A stretch of DNA of 10,111 bases, from the NCBI GenBank assembly GCA_031265535.1, contig JAISCO010000249.1, positions 1 to 10,111 of the forward strand. The letters are read 5' to 3'. This document shows positions 1-5,039 of this stretch, one piece after another. The stretch is from Spirochaetaceae bacterium. Its GTDB lineage: Bacteria > Spirochaetota > Spirochaetia > Treponematales > Breznakiellaceae. The translations under genes were made by a program, and so were the position numbers. Within the stretch, counting starts at the first letter, position 1, and every line of letters begins with the position of its first letter. The notes under the pieces are model-generated. The model ran no database searches and had not been told where the DNA came from. It saw only the letters and a list, made by a program, of their open reading frames with translations.

Positions 1-24
1 CCAACAACAAACTTATTTGTATGT

Positions 25-32
25 GGGGGGGG
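25..32. repeat. Run of eight G
   Basis: A homopolymer of eight G lies just outside the palindrome that follows hcp, in the context ATGT-G8-CATCG. The same flanks (ATGT before, CA after) surround the 15-base run behind tssC when that is read on the minus strand. G runs of this length are prone to slippage. Any gene it might control lies left of the window, so its role cannot be judged. Confidence 0.6.
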
Positions 33-38
33 CATCGA

Positions 39-72
39 ACTCTATCATTCCGCCGCGGCGGAATGATAGAGT
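39..72. repeat. Perfect 34-bp palindrome behind hcp
   Basis: Two 17-base arms (left arm ACTCTATCATTCCGCCG) are exact reverse complements with no spacer, beginning 14 bases past the hcp stop codon. As RNA it would make a very stable GC-rich hairpin, so it may end or protect the hcp transcript. No T run follows on either strand, so it is not a textbook intrinsic terminator. A protein-binding or recombination site is the alternative. Confidence 0.75.
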
Positions 73-86
73 AATGACAACAGCTG

Positions 87-581
87 CTATTGGTTAGCTA
101 TCTGGTCATAAGACGCTTCAATGGCGCCGTCTTTGGTACCGTCCGGTTTGATAGGAGTTACCTTCCATGTCATTTTACCGGCGATCAGTTCCACTTCTTC
201 CACAGGCTGCTGCGATAGCGGATCGTCCGACCCGGTGTCAATGGTTTTTACTTCCGCTTTCGCTACACGAACATTTTCCATCGTCAGTTCGTACACGGGA
301 GTCTGAGATCCCGCTATCACGCGGCAATATTGGAAAACCGCTTTCTCTATCTTATTGCCGTTCATGCAGTAAAGCTGCAATTTAGGCGTAGATTTATCTA
401 CCGCATGAGTAAAATGAAACGGCGCAAATTGTCCGCGTCCTGCTACATCACCGCTGCGCTGAATCGAAACATTCTGCGTAGATCCGTTGGCAAAAGAGAT
501 AAGCTCCACCCACTTGTCGTGAGCTTTGTCAGAGGCCTGTCCCTCAATCCCGTCCAACTGTAAAAAATAAACACTTGCCAT
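87..581 (-). CDS. hcp: T6SS tube protein Hcp (TssD)
   Basis: Hcp forms hexameric rings that stack into the inner tube of the type VI secretion tail; the tube is fired by sheath contraction and can carry effectors in its lumen. The 164 residues match the usual family length of about 160-170. Recognisable family blocks are YFLQLDGIEG (residues 5-14), FAPFHFTHAVDKSTPKL near 52-68, and the C-terminal VTPIKPDGTKDGAIEASYD (141-159). There is no signal peptide or membrane segment, as expected for Hcp. The ATG start is preceded by a strong Shine-Dalgarno GGAGGT (588-593 on the opposite strand). It is the last gene of the T6SS set on this strand, 549 bases behind tssC, so it probably has its own promoter. 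That would fit the high Hcp demand, but I found no convincing -35/-10 pair in the AT-rich stretch 651-710. Confidence 0.97.
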   Translation of the reverse strand: MASVYFLQLDGIEGQASDKAHDKWVELISFANGSTQNVSIQRSGDVAGRGQFAPFHFTHAVDKSTPKLQLYCMNGNKIEKAVFQYCRVIAGSQTPVYELTMENVRVAKAEVKTIDTGSDDPLSQQPVEEVELIAGKMTWKVTPIKPDGTKDGAIEASYDQIANQ

Positions 582-620
582 AATTTTACCTCCAATAAGT
601 AAAACATTTTGTTAATTAGG

Positions 621-650
621 CAGTTTCAAAACTATCGTGTTTTGAAACTG
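621..650. promoter_or_regulatory. 12-bp hairpin in the hcp leader
   Basis: CAGTTTCAAAAC and its exact reverse complement are separated by six bases (633-638). Five T follow on the plus strand, so it could stop plus-strand transcription entering hcp. On the minus strand it lies 40 bases before the hcp start, inside the presumed mRNA leader, where it could be an operator or a leader hairpin. Which of these applies cannot be told from sequence. Confidence 0.5.
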
Positions 651-715
651 TTTTTAACTCTTTAATAATATAACCATTTATACCCGCAAATGTTACACAA
701 ACCGGTTATATGCCG

Positions 716-749
716 GCAGTTTTACTTTTAGTGCTAAAAGTAAAACTGC
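716..749. repeat. 34-base palindrome, 16-bp arms
   Basis: The left arm GCAGTTTTACTTTTAG (716-731) and its exact reverse complement (734-749) flank a two-base centre. The right arm and its flank recur with one mismatch in 20 bases at 1089-1108, next to the 15-C run. This suggests duplication of a small element inside the same gap. It is AT-rich with no T run after it, so a terminator is unlikely. Confidence 0.65.
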
Positions 750-872
750 TGCCCGCCTGTTGCTCTGTCTACTACCCGCTGTTAATTGTTAATGGGTGGG
801 GGTAGCGAAATAGACCGGAATGTTCGCCAACTTTCGTTGGCGCGCGCAGCGGAATGAGGACTATGGAGCGTA

Positions 873-944
873 GGGGGAGCAGCGACAAAAATTTATCATA
901 AAAACTTCAAAATTTTAACGGTTTATGATAAATGCGCTCCCCCC
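873..944. repeat. Inverted-repeat element, copy 1
   Basis: Outer arms GGGGGAGC (873-880) and GCTCCCCC (936-943) enclose a second stem, ATTTATCATAAA (891-902) against TTTATGATAAAT (922-933). The 27 bases at 903-929 are identical to 8867-8893 in the second copy behind exbD. It resembles a miniature element or an RNA hairpin family. No coding capacity is seen. Confidence 0.75.
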
Positions 945-965
945 TTTTATTTGAAACCGACTCAA

Positions 966-1078
966 CTGTTAATTGCTCATTCCTCATTCCTCATTTTTCC
1001 CTGTTCATTGCTAACTGCTAACTGCTGCTTGTTCCTTATTCCTTTTTACCTTTTCCTTGTTATTTGTTCCTTGTTACC
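966..1078. repeat. Low-complexity pyrimidine-rich repeat tract
   Basis: The tract is built from degenerate short words such as CATTCCT (twice in a row), GCTAACT (twice in a row) and TTGTTCCTT. Similar words recur on this strand at 8920-9024 and as reverse complements around 4486-4715. It has no open frame with protein character. Confidence 0.55.
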
Positions 1079-1105
1079 ATAAATTTTATAAAAGTAAAAT
1101 TGCTG

Positions 1106-1120
1106 CCCCCCCCCCCCCCC
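1106..1120. repeat. Run of 15 C (poly-G in the tssC transcript)
   Basis: Fifteen C end ten bases beyond the tssC stop codon; the tssC mRNA would carry G15 here. Read on the minus strand the context is CCATGT-G15-CAGC. Its length makes slippage and clonal or assembly variation likely. It lies about 525 bases before hcp, so it is not in an obvious hcp promoter. Confidence 0.8.
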
Positions 1121-1130
1121 ACATGGTATT

Positions 1131-2630
1131 TTATTTACCGGCGGCGGGAACTTTAGTAACCAAACGCAGGGAGGCGGTAAGCCCCTCAAGCTGGTAATGC
1201 GGACGCAGATAGAAACGCGCCGAATAGTACCCCGGCTGCCCCTCGATCGCTTCTACCTCAACCTTGGCTTCCGCCAGAGGATACTTTGCCTTGATTTCAT
1301 CGGAGGCGTTTGGGTCGCCGGTAACATATCCCGATATCCAGTTAGACAGCCATACCTGCATATCCTCTTTTTCTTTGAATGAGCCTATTTTATCGCGGAC
1401 CATACATTTTAGGTAATGAGCAAAGCGGCTGACCGCAAATATGTACGGAAGTCTGGCGGAAAGCGCCGCGTTGGCTGTAGCGTCCGGTGAATCAAACTCC
1501 TGCGGACGATTTACGGTCTGCCCGCCAAGGAATACCGCGTAGTCGGTGTTTTTCCAGTGAATCAGAGGCAAAAATCCGTTTTTTGACAACTCGGCCTCGC
1601 GCCTGTCGGTAATCGCGATCTCTGTCGGGCATTTCATCGCCATACCGCCGTCATCCGTGGGGAATGTGTATACCGGCAATCCTTCTACCATACCGCCGGA
1701 CTCTACGCCCCTTATATTGGCGCACCAGCCATAGTTCGCGAAGGCGCGGTTGATATTCACTCCCATAGCATAGGCGGCATTCATCCAGTTGTATTTGTTG
1801 CTGTCCCCCGCCCCTGTATCTTCCTCAAAATCAAACTCTTCCACAGGATTGCTTTTAATCCCATAAGGGGTGCGGCTCAGCACACGGGGCAGTACCAGCG
1901 CCACATAGCGGCTATCGTCCGAGTCCCTAAACGAGCGCCACGCCGCATACTCCGGCGTCGAGAATATTTTGGTAATATCACGCGGATTTGCCAGTTCCTG
2001 CCACGAATCCAGGTTCATTATCGAAGGATCCGCCGCGGAAATAAACGGCATGTGCGACGCCGCGGCAATCTGGGAAATTCCTTTAAGAACTTCCATGTCC
2101 GGCGGCGTCTGATTAAAATAGTAATCGCCAATCAGGGCGCCATAGGGTTCGCCGCCGGCGGTTCCGTACTCTTCTTCGTAAAGCCGCTTAAACAAGGGAC
2201 TCTGATCCCAAGCCGTTCCTTTGAATCGTTTAACAGTTTTACCCAACTCCGCTTTGGAAATGTTCATTACGCGAATTTTAAGGCGGTCGCTCGTAGCTGT
2301 GTTGCTGACAAGATAATCCAAGCCGCGCCACGCTCCTTCCAGTTTAGAAAAATCGGGATGATGTATTATAAGATTAACCTGCGCCGAAAGTTTTTTATCA
2401 AGTTCGGCAATGATCCCCTCAATCGTTTTTACCGTGTCGTTGGATATTAGAGCGGCATTTTCCAGAGCCTGATTCACAAGGGTTTTTACCGCTCCCTGTA
2501 CCGCCGTTGTGGCCTCTTCCGATTTGGGTTTAAATTCTTGATTCAACAAGGCCTCAAAATCGGACATCTCTAAAGTTTCAGGATTAAGCGGATCTTTTTG
2601 TTCCGCCTGTTTTTCTACAGCATCTGACAT
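1131..2630 (-). CDS. tssC: T6SS sheath large subunit TssC (VipB/EvpB)
   Basis: TssC interlocks with TssB to make the cytoplasmic contractile sheath around the Hcp tube; contraction drives the tube out of the cell. The 499 residues match the usual length of about 490-500. After a charged N-terminal tail of about 45 residues, the most conserved family block is at 70-107, including IIAELDKKLS (73-82), LIIHHPDFSKLEGAWRGLDYL (87-107). The C-terminal part (YLKCMVRDKIG, then LRPHYQLEGLTASLRLV near the end) is the family's usual ending. The ATG is preceded by GAGAGGT and sits 18 bases behind the tssB stop, so the two are almost certainly co-translated from one mRNA. Nothing appears truncated or broken. 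Confidence 0.98.
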   Translation of the reverse strand: MSDAVEKQAEQKDPLNPETLEMSDFEALLNQEFKPKSEEATTAVQGAVKTLVNQALENAALISNDTVKTIEGIIAELDKKLSAQVNLIIHHPDFSKLEGAWRGLDYLVSNTATSDRLKIRVMNISKAELGKTVKRFKGTAWDQSPLFKRLYEEEYGTAGGEPYGALIGDYYFNQTPPDMEVLKGISQIAAASHMPFISAADPSIMNLDSWQELANPRDITKIFSTPEYAAWRSFRDSDDSRYVALVLPRVLSRTPYGIKSNPVEEFDFEEDTGAGDSNKYNWMNAAYAMGVNINRAFANYGWCANIRGVESGGMVEGLPVYTFPTDDGGMAMKCPTEIAITDRREAELSKNGFLPLIHWKNTDYAVFLGGQTVNRPQEFDSPDATANAALSARLPYIFAVSRFAHYLKCMVRDKIGSFKEKEDMQVWLSNWISGYVTGDPNASDEIKAKYPLAEAKVEVEAIEGQPGYYSARFYLRPHYQLEGLTASLRLVTKVPAAGK

Positions 2631-2648
2631 AAATACCTCTCTAATTAT

Positions 2649-3239
2649 TTATTTAGCATCGCCTTCAGCGCCGCCGCCGTCAGTCTTTGGCGCGCCTTCA
2701 TCAGTTTTGGGCGCGGCTGCTTCCGCGGCGCCTGCTTCTGGACCACCTGCTTCTTTTGCTTTTTGCGACAAAGCTTTAAGCAACGCCGGGTCTTTAAGAA
2801 TTTTGTTTAACAAGTCCTCGGCTCCCTGCTTGCCGTCCATATACGAAAGGAGATTAGCAAGCTGTTCCCGCGCTTCCATTAGCTGCTTTAAGCCGTCCAC
2901 TTTAGAGGTAACCGCGCCGGGCAAAAAATCCCCCATACTTTCGAACGTCATATCAATCGGGATATTCCCTTCGCCGCTCAGCACATTGGGAACCGAAAAC
3001 GCTACACGGGGCTTGATCGCCTTTATTCTGTCGTCAAAATTTTCACTGTTGAATTCAAGCATCTGGCGATCGTCTACACGAGGCAAGGGTTCTTCAGGTT
3101 TACCGGAAAGATCCGACATAACCCCCATGACAAATGGAAGTTCTACTTTTTTCTCAGCGCCGTTCTGCTCGACATCATACTCGATCTGCACACGCGGCGC
3201 TCTGTTTTTAGCTATAAACTTTTGACTGCTTTCCGCCAT
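2649..3239 (-). CDS. tssB: T6SS sheath small subunit TssB (VipA)
   Basis: TssB is the partner of TssC in the contractile sheath. Family features are the opening APRVQIEYDVEQ (14-25), the block ELPFVMGVMSDLSG (33-46), the stretch FNSENFDDRIKAIKPRVAFSVPN (63-85) and IDMTFESMGDFLPG (95-108). The ATG has AAGGAG (3245-3250) at good spacing. At 196 residues it is longer than the usual 160-170. The excess is a C-terminal tail from about 163, rich in Ala, Gly, Pro and acidic residues, with a doubled APKTD motif (176-180 and 183-187). The tail is probably disordered and would lie at the end of the sheath-forming domain. tssC follows after 18 bases. A promoter candidate lies just upstream, in the gap behind tssA. 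Confidence 0.97.
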   Translation of the reverse strand: MAESSQKFIAKNRAPRVQIEYDVEQNGAEKKVELPFVMGVMSDLSGKPEEPLPRVDDRQMLEFNSENFDDRIKAIKPRVAFSVPNVLSGEGNIPIDMTFESMGDFLPGAVTSKVDGLKQLMEAREQLANLLSYMDGKQGAEDLLNKILKDPALLKALSQKAKEAGGPEAGAAEAAAPKTDEGAPKTDGGGAEGDAK

Positions 3240-3256
3240 AATAACTCCTTAAACTG

Positions 3257-3285
3257 ATTATATAAATTTGCTCAAAAACTCAAAA
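3257..3285 (-). promoter_or_regulatory. Candidate promoter for tssB-tssC
   Basis: On the minus strand a perfect -10 TATAAT (3257-3262) lies 17 bases from a weak -35 TTTTGA (3280-3285); shifted registers TTTGAG or TTGAGT with 16 or 15 bases are alternatives. The -35 and spacer overlap two tandem copies of an 8-base word (CTCAAAAA on the plus strand, 3271-3286), and the -35 region lies between the arms TTGCTC (3268-3273) and GAGCAA (3291-3296). The predicted start of transcription is about 10 bases from the -10, shortly before the Shine-Dalgarno. Confidence 0.5.
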
Positions 3286-3315
3286 ATTCCGAGCAAGTCT
3301 TTTCCAAAGTCTTGC

Positions 3316-3327
3316 GGCAAATTTGCC
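3316..3327. repeat. 12-bp palindrome in the tssA-tssB gap
   Basis: GGCAAATTTGCC is a perfect palindrome midway between tssA and tssB, upstream of the candidate tssB promoter. It could be an operator for a dimeric regulator, but a 12-bp palindrome can also arise by chance. An A8 run follows it on the transcribed minus strand a few bases upstream, so it is not a terminator. Confidence 0.3.
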
Positions 3328-3384
3328 TGTGTTTTTTTTCGTAGTTTGGTCCGATACCCCATCCTGAAAGGGGATATTTATACC

Positions 3385-4422
3385 TCATTTGTTTTCAGGT
3401 TTTATGCCTAATATGTCGCGGCCGCGCGGCAGGGCGTCCGGCATTATATCCTCAATTAAATCAATAAAACTCATCTCTGAAAAGCGCAAAGCGCGGTTTA
3501 CCAGCATAGGAATGGGGCTGTTGGGTTCCTGTGTTTGAAAATATTCGGCCCCCTTTTTTAGAAACTGCAAAGCCTCCGCCCGTGAATTGGCCTTATTTGA
3601 GGGCATGGAAAACTGCCCCTCGCCGGCGCCACCCGGCTCAGGCGCGTTAGTTGCCGCCGCGTCTTCCCTTGCCGCGTTTATGCCTGTTTTGTATGAATCA
3701 TAAAACTTGATTATATAATCTATCTCGTGGTTTAAGGCAGACATATCAAGGGTGTTATCATTGCCCATTTTTGCGTTCATGCTTTCGCAAAGATCAAGTA
3801 TAAGCGCCTTTGCTTCTTTGGCAGAGGCGGATAAGGCTTCTATTTCAGCCGCCGGCGCGCTAATGAATTCGGCGCGGAGTAATTTTGCGTCAATCGTGCT
3901 GCCGGGAACTTCTATCTCGTTGGTAGAGATAAGCAGGTCCCGCAATGTGTACCGGAGCGACGGTATAAGGCGGCTCTCTCTGAATCTGGGTATAAACATG
4001 ATTGGGTCGTTTACGGAACCGGCCGGCGGGGAAAGCATGGAAAATATGTTCAAACGTTCCAACGGATCATTGTTATCGTCGGGATCAAGGCGGGGATAGA
4101 AATCATCCCAAAGTTCTTTTACAAGAAATAAGGGCAGTTTTAAATATTCTGTCAGGCCGTTAAGTCCTCCGGTTACCGCTTCCGCTATCGTTAAATATAC
4201 CGCGACCCTCAGATCCCGCGTCCGCGTCCACAATTCCAGACAATTCTTTTTTAGCGCTTTCCAATCCGGCCCGCGCCCTTCAACTTTCGCGTCCCCCATA
4301 TAGCTGTCCGGGACATCTACCGCCAGGCTGTCCATTTCCGTATATAACGGATCGTACTCAAGATTTTGCCCCGCCGGCTCGCCGCCCGCAAGAGGTTTTA
4401 CTAATTCGTCTATACTCACCAC
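3385..4422 (-). CDS. tssA: T6SS assembly protein TssA (ImpA N-terminal family, short type)
   Basis: TssA proteins help dock the baseplate and prime or cap the growing T6SS tail. The N-terminal ImpA-type domain is clear: PLAGGEPAGQNLEYDPLY (10-27), GPDWKALKKNCLELWTRTRDL (51-71) and the helical stretch through LWDDFYPRLDPDDNNDPLERL (104-124). The linker (about 255-280) is rich in Ala, Gly and Asn. The C-terminal block from about 280 has SRAEALQFLKKGAEYF and EPNSPIPMLVNRALRF, as in TssA proteins of about 345 residues rather than the longer 500-residue class. The start is weak: two adjacent GTG codons (4422 or 4419) follow only an AGGATAGG element, and no ATG gives the family N-terminus. A -35/-10 pair ends about 28 bases upstream, so the leader is short. 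It is the first T6SS gene here and diverges from groEL. Confidence 0.95.
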   Translation of the reverse strand: MVSIDELVKPLAGGEPAGQNLEYDPLYTEMDSLAVDVPDSYMGDAKVEGRGPDWKALKKNCLELWTRTRDLRVAVYLTIAEAVTGGLNGLTEYLKLPLFLVKELWDDFYPRLDPDDNNDPLERLNIFSMLSPPAGSVNDPIMFIPRFRESRLIPSLRYTLRDLLISTNEIEVPGSTIDAKLLRAEFISAPAAEIEALSASAKEAKALILDLCESMNAKMGNDNTLDMSALNHEIDYIIKFYDSYKTGINAAREDAAATNAPEPGGAGEGQFSMPSNKANSRAEALQFLKKGAEYFQTQEPNSPIPMLVNRALRFSEMSFIDLIEDIMPDALPRGRDILGIKPENK

Positions 4423-4449
4423 TGCCAGCCTATCCTAAAAAGTAAAGTT

Positions 4450-4478
4450 AGTCTACGAATTTACATACGAAATGTCAA
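4450..4478 (-). promoter_or_regulatory. Promoter candidate for tssA
   Basis: On the minus strand a consensus -35 TTGACA (4473-4478) is followed after exactly 17 bases by -10 TAGACT (4450-4455), four of six matches. Transcription would start near 4443, about 20 bases before the GTG start. The -35 is perfect and the spacing ideal, which supports a housekeeping-type sigma factor. Confidence 0.65.
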
Positions 4479-4496
4479 TACGACTAATAAGGGAAA

Positions 4497-4513
4497 GGGA
4501 AAAAGTAAAAGGG
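4497..4513. repeat. 17-bp word shared with the gap behind exbD
   Basis: GGGAAAAAGTAAAAGGG here is the exact reverse complement of 8998-9014. Both lie in low-complexity A/G or C/T tracts of otherwise unrelated intergenic regions. This ties the three repeat-rich gaps of the window to one family of short dispersed words. Confidence 0.6.
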
Positions 4514-4530
4514 AAGAAGTGAAGAGGGGG

Positions 4531-4560
4531 CCACTGATTACGCAGATTACACTGATTTTT
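4531..4560. repeat. GATTAC-type short repeat
   Basis: Three related words follow one another: CACTGATTACG, CAGATTA, CACTGATTTTT. Imperfect strings of this kind occur between genes in many unrelated bacteria, to my knowledge without an agreed function. Here only one short stretch is present, embedded in purine-rich DNA. Confidence 0.5.
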
Positions 4561-4593
4561 GGGGTATCGGCGGCACGGAGTGAATGTTGCTTT

Positions 4594-4629
4594 GGGTATG
4601 ACGGCGCGGAGCGGACTTTAACCCGCTGT
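4594..4629 (+). repeat. 37-bp repeat family, separate copy
   Basis: This single copy starts GGGTATGACGGCGCGGAG, ends ACTTTAACCCGCTGT and matches the tandem units at 4773-4883 apart from a few bases in its first half and its truncated end. It is set about 144 bases upstream of the array. A related GGCGGCACGGAGT sequence precedes both this copy (from 4570) and the array (from 4749), so a larger segment was probably duplicated. Confidence 0.65.
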
Positions 4630-4772
4630 GAAGTAAAAGGTAAAAAGGAAGAAGGAGCAATTAGCAGTGAGGACTGAGGAATGAGGAGTGAGAATTGAGA
4701 ATGAGCAATGCAGGCAGCCGCGTATGCAAAACGCCGTTTTCGGACCCGGCGGCACGGAGTAAAGTCCTCTTT

Positions 4773-4883
4773 GGGTATGCTGCCGCGTAGCGGACTTTAA
4801 CCCGCTGGCGGGTATGCTGCCGCGTAGCGGACTTTAACCCGCTGGCGGGTATGCCGGCGCGGAGCGCATATAAACCCGCTGGC
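4773..4883 (+). repeat. Three tandem 37-bp repeats before groEL
   Basis: Units lie at 4773-4809, 4810-4846 and 4847-4883. The first two are identical; the third differs in the middle (CCGGCGCGGAGCGCATATAA) but keeps the ends. Each unit contains a mini-hairpin CCGC-gta-GCGG (degenerate in unit 3), and each junction makes ACCCGC-tg-GCGGGT. A unit length of 37 is not a multiple of three, so it does not encode a peptide repeat. The array ends nine bases before the groEL -35 box, so it may bind a regulator, act as an upstream element or simply vary in copy number. Confidence 0.85.
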
Positions 4884-4891
4884 GGGCGGGG

Positions 4892-4923
4892 TTGACTTTT
4901 TTTTGCGGGGGGGGCATTATAAT
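4892..4923 (+). promoter_or_regulatory. groEL promoter with a homopolymer spacer
   Basis: TTGACT (4892-4897, five of six to consensus) and a perfect TATAAT (4918-4923) are separated by 20 bases, made of seven T, GC, eight G (4907-4914) and CAT. The optimum for the vegetative sigma factor is about 17, so the promoter as sequenced is probably below full strength. Loss of three bases from the T or G run would give ideal spacing. Treponema pallidum is known to tune tpr promoters by G-run length, which makes this arrangement notable. Transcription would start near 4930. Confidence 0.75.
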
Positions 4924-4931
4924 TTATAGAA

Positions 4932-4947
4932 GCCGTCGTCTGGCGGC
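4932..4947 (+). promoter_or_regulatory. Hairpin at the 5' end of the groEL mRNA
   Basis: GCCGTC, a four-base loop GTCT and GGCGGC form a six-pair stem with one G-U pair, beginning within about two bases of the predicted transcription start. A hairpin there commonly stabilises an mRNA and could also act as an operator. It is not the CIRCE sequence. Confidence 0.4.
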
Positions 4948-5039
4948 GTATAATCAAAATAATGTGAACCGTGTCCCGCTTTTGAAGCTGGTCCTGTTGC
5001 TGTATTATGGGGCAGGTTCAAGGAAGAGGAGTAAAAATC

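Larger units (their letters stand above)
582..1130. other. Repeat-rich gap between tssC and hcp
   Basis: This 549-base gap shows no convincing gene. From hcp outward it holds a hairpin (621-650), an AT-rich stretch (651-710) that could host the hcp promoter, a 34-base palindrome (716-749), a small hairpin CGCCAAC-tttc-GTTGGCG (825-842), a 72-base inverted-repeat element (873-944), low-complexity pyrimidine-rich DNA (966-1078) and a run of 15 C (1106-1120). It is far longer and more repetitive than the 18-base tssB-tssC gap, so hcp is likely transcribed separately. Confidence 0.7.
4423..5039. other. Divergent intergenic region between tssA and groEL
   Basis: This gap contains the tssA promoter (minus), purine-rich low-complexity tracts (about 4486-4528 and 4629-4715), a GATTAC-type short repeat (4531-4560), one separate 37-bp repeat copy (4594-4629), a hairpin AAAACG-c-CGTTTT near 4727-4739, three tandem 37-bp units (4773-4883), the groEL promoter and its leader. 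Reading frames across the 37-bp units change phase at every copy, so the array is not coding. No CIRCE inverted repeat (TTAGCACTC and its complement) is present before groEL. Confidence 0.7.

Noticed and set aside
2052..2450. Long open frames on the opposite strand of tssC, tssB, tssA and groEL
   Set aside because: They are antisense shadows of well-supported genes, without ribosome sites or family features.
3361..3384. CCCC/GGGG hairpin after tssA as a terminator
   Set aside because: The stem has a bulge and no T run follows on the transcribed strand; an A run follows instead.
4531..4883. CRISPR-like array suggested by the repeats before groEL
   Set aside because: The 37-bp copies are directly adjacent with no spacers, and no cas gene is present.
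4949..4954. Second TATAAT downstream of the main groEL promoter
   Set aside because: No acceptable -35 lies 15-19 bases upstream, while the TATAAT at 4918 has TTGACT. It is probably AT-rich leader sequence.
4661..4957. 98-codon open frame on the minus strand before groEL
   Set aside because: It runs through the 37-bp repeats, which change phase every copy, and through the groEL promoter; it has no family resemblance.
5007..5039. Upstream in-frame ATG of groEL adding 11 residues
   Set aside because: The extension covers the Shine-Dalgarno of the real start and is unlike any GroEL N-terminus.
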